Shown: piece after piece, positions 25,344-32,796 of the stretch
How the letters are laid out: every line of letters begins with the position of its first letter
Position numbering within the stretch: the stretch's first letter is position 1
NCBI GenBank assembly: GCA_902611415.1
Contig: CACLZM010000004.1
Coordinates: forward strand, 71,628 to 125,181
Origin: an uncultured Alphaproteobacteria bacterium
GTDB lineage: Bacteria > Pseudomonadota > Alphaproteobacteria > HIMB59
Direction of reading: 5' to 3'
DNA: 53,554 nucleotides
Notes under the pieces: model-generated
The model's input: the letters and a program-made list of their open reading frames with translations, nothing else
The model's database searches: none
What the model was told of the DNA's origin: nothing
Program-made: the position numbers and the translations under genes

Positions 25344-27128
25344 ATGAATGAAGAAAAAACTTTGGACAGTGCCCCAAACGGGAATGGGGCACAGTCTAAC
25401 CCCTCTAAGGTCGGAGGAGATATTTATGTTCAAGATGCATCAAAGTCCTTTGGTGTTACAAAAGCCCTAAACGGTGTAAATTTCAAAGCTAACTTTGGTG
25501 AAATACACGCCATTGTTGGTGGTAATGGATGTGGTAAGAGCACATTGGCAAAGGTTATTTCAGGAGTTTTACCTTTGGACAAAGGAAAGGTCTCTATTAT
25601 GGGGCATTCACCCAATTCCCCAATTGAAGCTCAAAGAATTGGTATCGCAACAGTTTTTCAAGAAGTGATGATAGCTGAAGAGGCTACTGTTTATGAAAAT
25701 TTATTTATTGGATATGACTCTTTTTTTGGGAAAAAATTAGCACATCGAGATAGGGTCGAAAAAGCTGCCTCTATAATGTTAGAGCTATCCGGTGAATTTG
25801 TCGATCCATATACAATAGCAAATCAATTATCGCTTGGTATGAAAGCTTGGATAACAATCGGTAGAGCATTTTTAAGAAATCCTAAAGTACTAATTTTAGA
25901 TGAGTCATCAGCTGCTCTCGATTTTGACTCTACAGAAAGACTTTTTGCAAAAATGAGAACATTAAGAGATCAAGGTGCAGCAATCTTTATTGTAACTCAC
26001 AGAATTGCAGAGCTAGTTAGAATAAGCGATAGAGCAACAGTTATGAGAGATGGGGTTGATGTTGGAGTTTTAGCAGGAGAGGAAATTACTGAAAAAAATC
26101 TTCTCGGACTTATGACAGGTGATAAAAAATTTTCTACAGCATCAGAAATAAAAGCTACACCTCCAGACTCAATCTCAGATGAAATAGTTTTGTCTGCTAA
26201 AGATTTAAAAGTTTGGGAAAATGGAGATGTTATTAACTTTGATCTTCCAAAAGGTGAGATACTTGGAGTCACAGGACTTGATGGGCAAGGACAAGATAAT
26301 TTTGTTAAGGCTCTTGCAGGTATCGATCAACCACTTAGCGGAGAAGTAATTGTTAAACAGTCTGATGAGGAAAGAGAGAGAACCAAGAAAGATTACACTA
26401 CTGTGAATAGCTTGTTAGATGCCAAGAAAAGTGGAGTTGGATATGTATCTGGAGATAGAAAAAAAGAGGGTATTTTTCCTAACATGAGCATATATGAAAA
26501 TATGGTCATACCTTTATATAAAGGAAAACAAGCTAAAACATCAGGTGGATTTATTGGTTTTATTAAATGGATGGAATTAAACGGTATTTTTGATTGGGAA
26601 GTAGAAAGATTAAGTATTAAGACAGGTCCGAAGAATAATCTAATTACCTCATTGAGTGGAGGAAATCAGCAAAAAGTCATGATTGCCAGAGCTTTCACAA
26701 CAACTCCAAAAATACTAATACTTAATGATCCAGCGAGAGGTATTGATGTTGGCGCAAAACGAGACTTATATAAACACTTAAGAATTTTCGTAAATGAAGG
26801 TGGTACAGCGATATTTCTATCAAGTGAACTCGAGGAATTTATAGGATTATGTCATCGAGTTTTAGTTTTTAGAGATGGGAGCATATTTGAGACCTTTGAG
26901 AAAGAGGATATTAATCCAAATACTATTCTTGAAGGAATGTTTGGTCATACTCAAAAGAAATCTAATGATAATAATTTATCAAGTACGCAAAATTCAAATC
27001 AAAAAGCTAATACTAATGCAGAAATTCAAAATAAAATTATTAAAGCGACTGTGCCTACAAATGTCAAAGTAGTAGATTTTACAGATAAACCTAAGAGCAA
27101 AGAAAAAATTAAAGTTAAATATTTTTAA
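25344..27128 (+). CDS. ABC importer double ATPase, RbsA/MglA type, with odd tail
   Basis: A 594-aa cytoplasmic ATPase with two nucleotide-binding domains. Domain 1: Walker A GGNGCGKST (59-67), Walker B VLILDESSAALD, His-loop FIVTHR, but the signature reads LSLGMKAWI, not LSGGQQ. Domain 2: degenerate Walker A (GLDGQGQDN), good signature LSGGNQQKV, and Walker B ILILNDPARGID, in which the usual D-E pair is N-D. A Gln/Asn/Lys-rich tail of about 65 residues follows residue 525. The only in-frame ATG is at 25344, although a hairpin falls at codons 9-17. It energises the permeases encoded at 18067-21735. Confidence 0.9.
   Translation: MNEEKTLDSAPNGNGAQSNPSKVGGDIYVQDASKSFGVTKALNGVNFKANFGEIHAIVGGNGCGKSTLAKVISGVLPLDKGKVSIMGHSPNSPIEAQRIGIATVFQEVMIAEEATVYENLFIGYDSFFGKKLAHRDRVEKAASIMLELSGEFVDPYTIANQLSLGMKAWITIGRAFLRNPKVLILDESSAALDFDSTERLFAKMRTLRDQGAAIFIVTHRIAELVRISDRATVMRDGVDVGVLAGEEITEKNLLGLMTGDKKFSTASEIKATPPDSISDEIVLSAKDLKVWENGDVINFDLPKGEILGVTGLDGQGQDNFVKALAGIDQPLSGEVIVKQSDEERERTKKDYTTVNSLLDAKKSGVGYVSGDRKKEGIFPNMSIYENMVIPLYKGKQAKTSGGFIGFIKWMELNGIFDWEVERLSIKTGPKNNLITSLSGGNQQKVMIARAFTTTPKILILNDPARGIDVGAKRDLYKHLRIFVNEGGTAIFLSSELEEFIGLCHRVLVFRDGSIFETFEKEDINPNTILEGMFGHTQKKSNDNNLSSTQNSNQKANTNAEIQNKIIKATVPTNVKVVDFTDKPKSKEKIKVKYF
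25369..25392 (+). terminator. Hairpin after the binding protein gene, inside the ATPase 5' coding end
   Basis: A perfect 7-bp stem, GTGCCCC (25369-25375) with GGGGCAC (25386-25392), loop 10. It is GC-rich in an AT-rich setting, begins 37 bases after the binding protein stop and falls within the first codons of the ATPase frame. There is no T-run. It probably shields the upstream transcript and may slow ATPase translation. Confidence 0.55.
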
Positions 27129-27133
27129 ATTCA

Positions 27134-28396
27134 ATGGTTCAAGAATATAAAAATACGGATTTAGATTTATTTCAAAAAATAGATTTAACCAATCCTAAAG
27201 ATGAGTTATTAAAAAAAAACAAGATAGGATCATCGCAACAAGAAAACAATAATATAAAATTTAATTATTTAAATCACGAGATTTCAAAATTTGAAAATTT
27301 AGAGAGTCATTTATCTCAAGATAAATCAAAAAAAGTTGATGATATTTTTTTCTCTCAACTTGATGTTGACGATTATGCTAGTTTCAAAAATATGTATCCT
27401 CATAATATTTCTCAACCTAAATTAAATGTAAGTAAACTCTCTGTAAAAAAACATATAAACGAGGATGGCACTTATCCCAATTTAGTTTCAAAGAATACAA
27501 AAGATAAAACCTCAGAGATATTTCAGGGAATTTACCCTGAGCCAAAGTTTTTACCAGGTGGTGATAAATATTTATTAATAGAATTTGGTAATGTGATGAA
27601 TTTAGAATTGAACTTTAAAGCTCAGGGGCTATCAAACTTAATTAAGACAGCAAATATAAAGGGAGTTTACGAAACACTCCCATGTTTTGCCTCAATGATA
27701 GTTCACTACAATCCAGATGATATCGGCTATCAAGATTTAATTAATGAATTGAAATCATTGCTTAAAGATATGAGAGATAATGATGATACTGTTGTAAATA
27801 GCAGACTTTTTCATTTCCCGACTGTCTATCTTGACAAATGGACAAAAGAGGCAATTGAAGACTATATAGCTAAAATCACAATGAAAAAGCCAGATCCTGA
27901 GTTCATTACAGAATTAAACCAATTAGATGATGTAAATCATTTTGTCAGAGTTCACTCTGGAACTGAGTATTGGGTGGCTTCGCTTGGTTTTTGGCCCGGT
28001 TTACCATTTACAATGCCGCTTGACCCTAGGTGCAAATTAACCGCTCCAAAGTATAACCCACCTAGAACATGGACACCAAAAGGAACTGTGGGTATGGGGG
28101 GATCGTCCACAGCTATTTATCCTGATAGGCTACCTGGAGGTTATCAAATTTTTGGTAGAACCCCTGTACCTATTTGGGATCCTGACAAGAATTTTGATGT
28201 TTTCAAAGATAGCATTTGTCTATTTAGGCCAGGAGATAGAATTAAATTTGTACCTTGTGATTATGATGAGTTTGAAATGATTGAAAAAAAAGTTGAGGAT
28301 AAGTCATATCGATATGATTTAATTGAGGAGCATAAATTTTCTATCAAAAAATATAAAAGCTGGTTGTCTAAACTAGATTATAAAAAGAAGTTTTAA
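27134..28396 (+). CDS. pxpB: KipI/PxpB-like carboxyltransferase subunit (AHS1) with long N-terminal extension
   Basis: A 420-aa protein. The AHS1 domain occupies about residues 140-400: GGDKYLLIEFGNVMNLELN, then HSGTEYWVASLGFWPGLPF and PPRTWTPKGTVGMGGSSTA, and GYQIFGRTPVPIWDP. AHS1 pairs with AHS2 to form the carboxyltransferase-like part of urea carboxylase or the PxpB/PxpC part of 5-oxoprolinase. The first roughly 135 residues are charged, Asn/Lys-rich and probably disordered, absent from typical KipI proteins (about 220-300 aa). It starts 5 bases after the ATPase and ends directly at the KipA-like start. The symbol marks the family; the actual substrate may differ from 5-oxoproline. Confidence 0.87.
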   Translation: MVQEYKNTDLDLFQKIDLTNPKDELLKKNKIGSSQQENNNIKFNYLNHEISKFENLESHLSQDKSKKVDDIFFSQLDVDDYASFKNMYPHNISQPKLNVSKLSVKKHINEDGTYPNLVSKNTKDKTSEIFQGIYPEPKFLPGGDKYLLIEFGNVMNLELNFKAQGLSNLIKTANIKGVYETLPCFASMIVHYNPDDIGYQDLINELKSLLKDMRDNDDTVVNSRLFHFPTVYLDKWTKEAIEDYIAKITMKKPDPEFITELNQLDDVNHFVRVHSGTEYWVASLGFWPGLPFTMPLDPRCKLTAPKYNPPRTWTPKGTVGMGGSSTAIYPDRLPGGYQIFGRTPVPIWDPDKNFDVFKDSICLFRPGDRIKFVPCDYDEFEMIEKKVEDKSYRYDLIEEHKFSIKKYKSWLSKLDYKKKF

Positions 28397-29365
28397 ATGT
28401 TTGAAGTTATTAAACAAGGACTAGAAACATCAGTGCAAGATTATCCCGGGAGAGTTGGTTATCTTAACCAAGGGTTTCCTCCATCAGGGCCAATGGATAG
28501 TTGGTCTTTTCGACTTGCCAATTTACTTGTAGGTAATGAGGAGAGTTTTGCAGCGCTTGAGTGTCAGTACACTGGTCCAACTTTAAAATTTGAAAAAGAT
28601 CATGTCATTGCGGTCTGTGGTGCTGATATGCAGCCCAAAATAAATGGAAATTCTATTCCTATGTGGGAGAGTGTTTTAATAAAATCTGGACAAACTCTTG
28701 AAATGGGTTTTACAGTATCTGGTGCAAGATCTTATGTGTCTTTTGCTGGAGGCATTGAGTCAGAAAAATGGCTAAACTCTCAATCAACTTTTCACAAAGC
28801 AGGCGTTGGTGGCATTGATGGTCATGCTTTGAAAGACGGTCAAAGAGTCCCTTTAGGTCAAGCTAATGGGAAGATCGGTAGAAAAATTAGAACTGACTCA
28901 ATTCCAGAGATTAGCAATAGTGGTATTTGGGAAATTGAGGTTGTTCGGGGACCAAATGATGATTGGCTTGACGACGATGGATATGACACTTTTCTTAAAG
29001 CAGAGTGGAAACTTCAAGCAAGAAGTGATCGTACTGGATTTAGGTTGGATGGACCCACTTTAAGTTTTACCGAAAAAGCTACAAATAAATCTCCTGAACA
29101 TGGCTATGAACCCTCAAATATAATAGATCAGGGCTACCCAATTGGTGGTATTAATTTGGCGGGTCAAACGCCAATAATACTTGTAAATGATGGGCCTAGT
29201 ATGGGTGGGTTTATTGTACCTTTTACTGTTCCATCAGCCTCTTTTTGGAAATTAGGACAAGCTAAACCAAATGAAAAATTTAAGTTTAAAGAAATAAGTG
29301 TGCAAGAGGCACAGGAAATGAGATCTGAACAAACCTCCATCTGCTCAATGGGAAGTGTCATATAA
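28397..29365 (+). CDS. pxpC: KipA/PxpC-like carboxyltransferase subunit (AHS2)
   Basis: A 322-aa AHS2-domain protein, partner of the preceding AHS1 subunit. Family landmarks: the opening IKQGLETSVQDYPGRVGYLN, PPSGPMDSWSFRLANLLVGN, AALECQYTGPTLKF, VCGADM, ARSYVSFAGGI, RSDRTGFRLDGP and a glycine-rich GPSMGGFIVP. Length is normal. ATG directly follows the previous stop, and its own stop is 1 base before the biotin-carrier ATG. With the free biotin domain and biotin carboxylase it would reconstitute the urea-carboxylase module order BC-CT-BCCP on separate chains. Confidence 0.9.
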   Translation: MFEVIKQGLETSVQDYPGRVGYLNQGFPPSGPMDSWSFRLANLLVGNEESFAALECQYTGPTLKFEKDHVIAVCGADMQPKINGNSIPMWESVLIKSGQTLEMGFTVSGARSYVSFAGGIESEKWLNSQSTFHKAGVGGIDGHALKDGQRVPLGQANGKIGRKIRTDSIPEISNSGIWEIEVVRGPNDDWLDDDGYDTFLKAEWKLQARSDRTGFRLDGPTLSFTEKATNKSPEHGYEPSNIIDQGYPIGGINLAGQTPIILVNDGPSMGGFIVPFTVPSASFWKLGQAKPNEKFKFKEISVQEAQEMRSEQTSICSMGSVI

Positions 29366-29366
29366 T

Positions 29367-29585
29367 ATGTCTACAGAAGTTTTAACGTCAGTTCCAGGTA
29401 ACATATGGAAAGTTTTAGTAGAAGTTGGTGATGAAGTAAGTGAGGGGGATATATTATTTATTATGGAAGTTATGAAATCAGAGGTCAATCATAACGCTCC
29501 AGTTAGTGGAACGATAACTCAAGTTAACATTAGGAACGATCAAGAGGGTGTAAGCCCTGGTACTGTTGCTATTATCATAGATTAA
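29367..29585 (+). CDS. Free-standing biotin carrier (biotinyl/lipoyl attachment) domain
   Basis: A 72-aa protein that is essentially only the flattened beta-barrel carrying the cofactor. The biotinyl lysine is Lys37 in MEVMKSEVNH, close to the usual EAMKM. The N-terminal half PGNIWKVLVEVGDEVSEGD and the C-terminal APVSGTITQVN match the family. The ATG at 29367 is preferred over a GTG at 29355, which would overlap the AHS2 gene. It should carry carboxyl groups from the carboxylase at 21741 to the AHS1/AHS2 pair. Lipoyl attachment is unlikely because a DKA-type motif is absent. Confidence 0.85.
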   Translation: MSTEVLTSVPGNIWKVLVEVGDEVSEGDILFIMEVMKSEVNHNAPVSGTITQVNIRNDQEGVSPGTVAIIID

Positions 29586-30200
29586 ATGACAGATACTCCA
29601 CTTTTATATAATGGGCCTACTTCTCCTTTTGGAAGAAAATGTAAAGTATCTGCTCTTGTATTAGACGTTGCTCATAAAGAAGAAAAGATAAATATTTATA
29701 AATCAAGATTTCTGGATGAATTTAATCCATTAAGACAAGTTCCTACTTTAATAGTTGGTAATAAAACGATCACAGACAGTGATAATATTTGTTTGTACTT
29801 TGATAGTATTTCAAAAAAAGACTCTATATATCCAAAAGATCGTTATTGGGAAAGTATGACAATGATAAGTGTTTCAAATGGAATTATGGAAAATGCAGTT
29901 AACCGTTATATAGAAATGTCAGCTATACCAGAATTAGAGCAAAGACATAAATCAATAGAACGTTATGAGAAAAAAATTTTAAGATCCATTGATTGGATTG
30001 AAAGAAAATATGATGAGTTCGTGACTGACAAGTTAACGATTGATCAAATATCTGTTGCCTGTGCATTAGACTATACATCTTTTAGATTTACTGATGCCTG
30101 GGGAGAAAATAATATTAAATTAAAAAAATGGTTAGAAAATATTACTAAGAATGATTTTATGAAATCAACCTTACCTGGAGAGAGTTTTAAGTATGAATAA
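29586..30200 (+). CDS. Glutathione S-transferase family protein
   Basis: A 204-aa soluble protein. Its N-terminal thioredoxin-like domain begins LYNGPTSPFGRKCKVSALVL, with the catalytic-region Ser/Pro/Phe pattern of bacterial GSTs, then the cis-proline segment FNPLRQVPTLIVGN and the glutathione-contact ITDSDNICLYFD. An all-helical C-terminal domain follows. ATG comes directly after the biotin carrier stop, so it belongs to the operon. It could detoxify or isomerise an electrophilic intermediate, or link to glutathione/5-oxoproline turnover; the latter is speculative. Confidence 0.85.
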   Translation: MTDTPLLYNGPTSPFGRKCKVSALVLDVAHKEEKINIYKSRFLDEFNPLRQVPTLIVGNKTITDSDNICLYFDSISKKDSIYPKDRYWESMTMISVSNGIMENAVNRYIEMSAIPELEQRHKSIERYEKKILRSIDWIERKYDEFVTDKLTIDQISVACALDYTSFRFTDAWGENNIKLKKWLENITKNDFMKSTLPGESFKYE

Positions 30201-30243
30201 AAGATTTAGAAAATTTTTTCTACAAATGATACATTATAAGTTG

Positions 30244-30741
30244 ATGAGATATATTTTTGTACTTCTTCTAAGTTTGCCATTATTGTCGATAAATTTGAAT
30301 GCAGAGTATGAGATGCACATCCCAAATTGTACTCAAAAAGGTGTTGAAAATTGCGGTGGTTTTTTATTTGATAATGAAACTGGGGATGTCCTTTTTTGTG
30401 GTTCTGAGAGTTGTATCGATTTAAAACTGCCAAAATCTTGGAAGGCAAAACAGAAAGATAAACTATCAAAACAAGATCAAATATTAGAAATGCTCTCTAA
30501 TATTCAGGTTGGATCTGTCAACACAGTTCAAAATGTTGAGCCTTCCTCAGATACAAAAATTGTAAATCAGGAAGTGAAATCAGAAGAAAAGAAAGATGAA
30601 AAAGAGGTTGTCAAAATAGAAGAGAAAAAAGAGAAGAAGATAGAAAAGTGTGACAAAGAAAAGAAAAGTTTGTGTAAAGGTTCTGGTGGCATGCAACTTG
30701 GAGGAACCGGAATGAAACTTAAGAAACCAACAAAAAAATAG
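30244..30741 (+). CDS. Small secreted Cys- and Lys/Glu-rich protein of unknown function
   Basis: A 165-aa protein if started at the ATG at 30244, where a clean signal peptide begins (MRYIFVLLLSLPLLSINLNA); a longer frame reaches back to 30193. The mature N-terminal half has two Cys pairs (IPNCTQKGVENCGG and VLFCGSESC) suggesting a small disulphide-bonded periplasmic domain. A charged Lys/Glu helix follows (about 100-140), then a Gly/Met/Lys tail with another Cys pair. No family is recognised. It follows the GST gene closely but need not share its role. Confidence 0.6.
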   Translation: MRYIFVLLLSLPLLSINLNAEYEMHIPNCTQKGVENCGGFLFDNETGDVLFCGSESCIDLKLPKSWKAKQKDKLSKQDQILEMLSNIQVGSVNTVQNVEPSSDTKIVNQEVKSEEKKDEKEVVKIEEKKEKKIEKCDKEKKSLCKGSGGMQLGGTGMKLKKPTKK

Positions 30742-30742
30742 T

Positions 30743-30970
30743 TTGAAAAAAAAACAAAAGAGATCATTAGCTTCTTTAATATTAATAAGAGAAAAACTTG
30801 CCCATGACCTATGTAATGAGATTTATATGAGTAAAGATGAAGCTTATGAAATTATAGACTTTGCTTTCCAGCTTAGTGATAAATTACCTGAAACCTATGA
30901 TCAACTGAAATCAGAAATAAAGTCTTATATAATTATTAATATGTTGTCTCTAGTTACTAAATTCCACTAG
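30743..30970 (+). CDS. Short hypothetical protein
   Basis: A 75-aa helical, charged protein with no recognised family. The proposed start is a TTG directly after the preceding stop. It contains LREK-like helices and ends in a hydrophobic YIIINMLSLV stretch. It overlaps the convergent gene at 30957 by 14 bases. It may be real because it has normal amino-acid composition and tight spacing, but start and coding status are uncertain. Confidence 0.45.
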   Translation: MKKKQKRSLASLILIREKLAHDLCNEIYMSKDEAYEIIDFAFQLSDKLPETYDQLKSEIKSYIIINMLSLVTKFH

Positions 30971-31559
30971 TATCAATTTCTTCTTTTGAAATATTTTCTT
31001 TATTTTCATTAAGTAAATTTTCATAGTTCGAATTTTCATTACTCAAATAAGCACTATCAGTTAAAATTATATCCATTCTCCTGTTATTAAAGCTATAATC
31101 ACAAGTAACTGAGAAAATTAACTCACTACTATTAGATTTATTGCTAAGATAAATTTCCCAAGTTGTTTTACTTTTAAGTTTATTTGGAAATTGTTTAACT
31201 ACAGTTTGAAATAATTCGTTGTTTTTCTTTTGAAATGAGTTAATAAAGCTATCTTGAATGTCAAGGCACTCAACAGGACTGAGTTGCAATTGATTATTTG
31301 AGCCGTGAATTTCGTAAATATTTCCTGTTTTTGTTGATTTTAATGTGTATTCAGTAAGATATTTGTTTGCTATCAAGACGTTGTCCTCTTTAATAGAAAT
31401 GCTCTCAATATTACCTTTCTTTAATTTTATACTCCCATCATTTTCATACCTAAGAATGTCCTCGTACAATTTATAACCAAAAAGCTCAATTGATTGTGCA
31501 TTCAAACAAAAAAACATGCTTACTGTGAATAATGTCTTAAACATAAGGAATTTTAACAT
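30957..31559 (-). CDS. Secreted protein of unknown function
   Basis: A 200-aa protein with a signal peptide (MLKFLMFKTLFTVSMFFCLNAQS) when started at the ATG at 31559, 4 bases after the upstream gene stop. The mature part begins IELFGYKLYEDI, followed by beta-rich sequence with GNIYEIHGSNNQL and two cysteines, and an acidic Asn/Glu-rich tail. No family is recognised. It is third in a minus-strand set with the ParA-like gene. Confidence 0.65.
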   Translation of the reverse strand: MLKFLMFKTLFTVSMFFCLNAQSIELFGYKLYEDILRYENDGSIKLKKGNIESISIKEDNVLIANKYLTEYTLKSTKTGNIYEIHGSNNQLQLSPVECLDIQDSFINSFQKKNNELFQTVVKQFPNKLKSKTTWEIYLSNKSNSSELIFSVTCDYSFNNRRMDIILTDSAYLSNENSNYENLLNENKENISKEEIDTSGI

Positions 31560-31563
31560 TGAT

Positions 31564-32013
31564 TTAGTTCTTTGAAATAGTGTTGAGCGGATATGGAACA
31601 TCTTTGATAGAAAATTTATGACAATATTCAACACCCTCTAAAAGTTTTGACCATAGTTCGTTTGCATCCTTTTCTAATTCTGGGATCGAATATGATGCTA
31701 AGCTTAAAAACCATATCTTAAAAGAGTCCTTTGATAGTCTATCGACATTTGAATTGACTAATGTTGAAAAAGTATCTTTCCACTGTAGTAAGAGAACATC
31801 AGCTTCTTTTTTTGATAAATTCTGTGGTGATGTAAAGTATTTTTTTTGAAGTGTTGATTTATCTTGTTCTAGGATAGATGTTTTAAATTGGAATGCATTA
31901 TCGAGAATTGATGCTTTTTCTTTACTATCATTTATTTCAATCCAATTAATAAAGCCTTTCAATAATCTTGAGCATATGTCATGGAGTTGTTCATTATCTA
32001 TTTCTTCTTTCAT
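31564..32013 (-). CDS. Hypothetical helical protein downstream of ParA-like ATPase
   Basis: A 149-aa soluble, mostly helical protein of Trp/Leu/Lys-rich composition (for example LLQWKDTFSTLVNSNVDRL and FKIWFLSLASYSIPELEKD). Repeated tryptophans in helices resemble phasin- or polyhydroxyalkanoate-associated helical proteins, but the similarity is too weak to name. It starts 15 bases after the ParA-like stop, so co-expression is likely and it could be the ATPase's partner or cargo adaptor. Confidence 0.6.
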   Translation of the reverse strand: MKEEIDNEQLHDICSRLLKGFINWIEINDSKEKASILDNAFQFKTSILEQDKSTLQKKYFTSPQNLSKKEADVLLLQWKDTFSTLVNSNVDRLSKDSFKIWFLSLASYSIPELEKDANELWSKLLEGVEYCHKFSIKDVPYPLNTISKN

Positions 32014-32028
32014 ATAATTTATTAAAAT

Positions 32029-32667
32029 TTAAAATTTCAAGAATGACTGTATCTCTTTTGCTAGAGCCAACATTTCTAAACACCCTTTTCCAGTTCTTTG
32101 TTTTTCTACTACTGTTAACCCTAATCCCATAGTTGATACAAATATTTGTCTATTACCCAAAATCGTCTTTGCTTTTTTAACATTCATTTTGTTAACAAAT
32201 TTATGTGCTTCTTGAATAAGTTTAGATTTTGCATTTGCTCTATTAATGAGTATTAATATCTCTCTTTTTTCTCTTTTCGCTAATTCAATTATGGACTCCG
32301 TGGCCCAAAAATCCACTTGAGAGGGAGATATCGGTATAATGACAAGGTCAGCTATTTCAATTGCTGGTCTTCCATCAGCGTCAATTTTGGGAGGAGTATC
32401 AATTATTACTAAATCAGATTTTTCTTTAAGCGTTTTTGCCTCATACTGTGCGCCCCAGAGGCTTGCTGTTTTAAACTGAATCATGTTTTTATTTTTAAGT
32501 TTTTCATTTCTGGTAATAAACCACTTACCTAAACTGCCTTGAGGGTCTGTGTCGAGTAATGTCGTGGATAAATTATTTTTTAAAGAATAAACAGCAGCTA
32601 AATTTGCAGCTATAGTGGTTTTTCCAGAGCCTCCTTTTTGTTGAGCGATGGTAATAACCTTAGACAC
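32029..32667 (-). CDS. ParA/MinD-type ATPase, orphan
   Basis: A 212-aa cytoplasmic ATPase with the deviant Walker A KGGSGKTT (residues 11-18), a DTDPQGSLGKW switch I/A' region and Walker B LVIIDTPP. Such proteins position chromosomes, plasmids or protein complexes by binding DNA non-specifically as ATP dimers. It is shorter than chromosomal ParA (about 260) and has no ParB neighbour, as in orphan ParA proteins that place chemoreceptors, carboxysomes or granules. The helical protein encoded next may be its adaptor. There is no plasmid replication gene nearby. Confidence 0.87.
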   Translation of the reverse strand: MSKVITIAQQKGGSGKTTIAANLAAVYSLKNNLSTTLLDTDPQGSLGKWFITRNEKLKNKNMIQFKTASLWGAQYEAKTLKEKSDLVIIDTPPKIDADGRPAIEIADLVIIPISPSQVDFWATESIIELAKREKREILILINRANAKSKLIQEAHKFVNKMNVKKAKTILGNRQIFVSTMGLGLTVVEKQRTGKGCLEMLALAKEIQSFLKF

Positions 32668-32796
32668 AATTCAAGTATAAAAATAAAAAACTCTTAAGAA
32701 AGCCTTATTAAAAAAAAGTTGTGGGTTGATAGGTACTTAGAATAGGTTTGGTAAAATTATATAGGAAATAAACCTCATATCATCTATATTGCTATC
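32668..32796. promoter_or_regulatory. Divergent intergenic region, ParA-like / alcohol dehydrogenase
   Basis: A 129-base AT-rich gap between divergent genes, so promoters in both directions are expected. No strong Shine-Dalgarno precedes the GTG at 32797, and no operator-like palindrome was recognised. Confidence 0.4.

Noticed and set aside
32029-32667. Plasmid or chromosome partition locus / origin
   Set aside because: ParA-like ATPase only; no ParB, no parS-like or iteron repeats, no replication initiator nearby.
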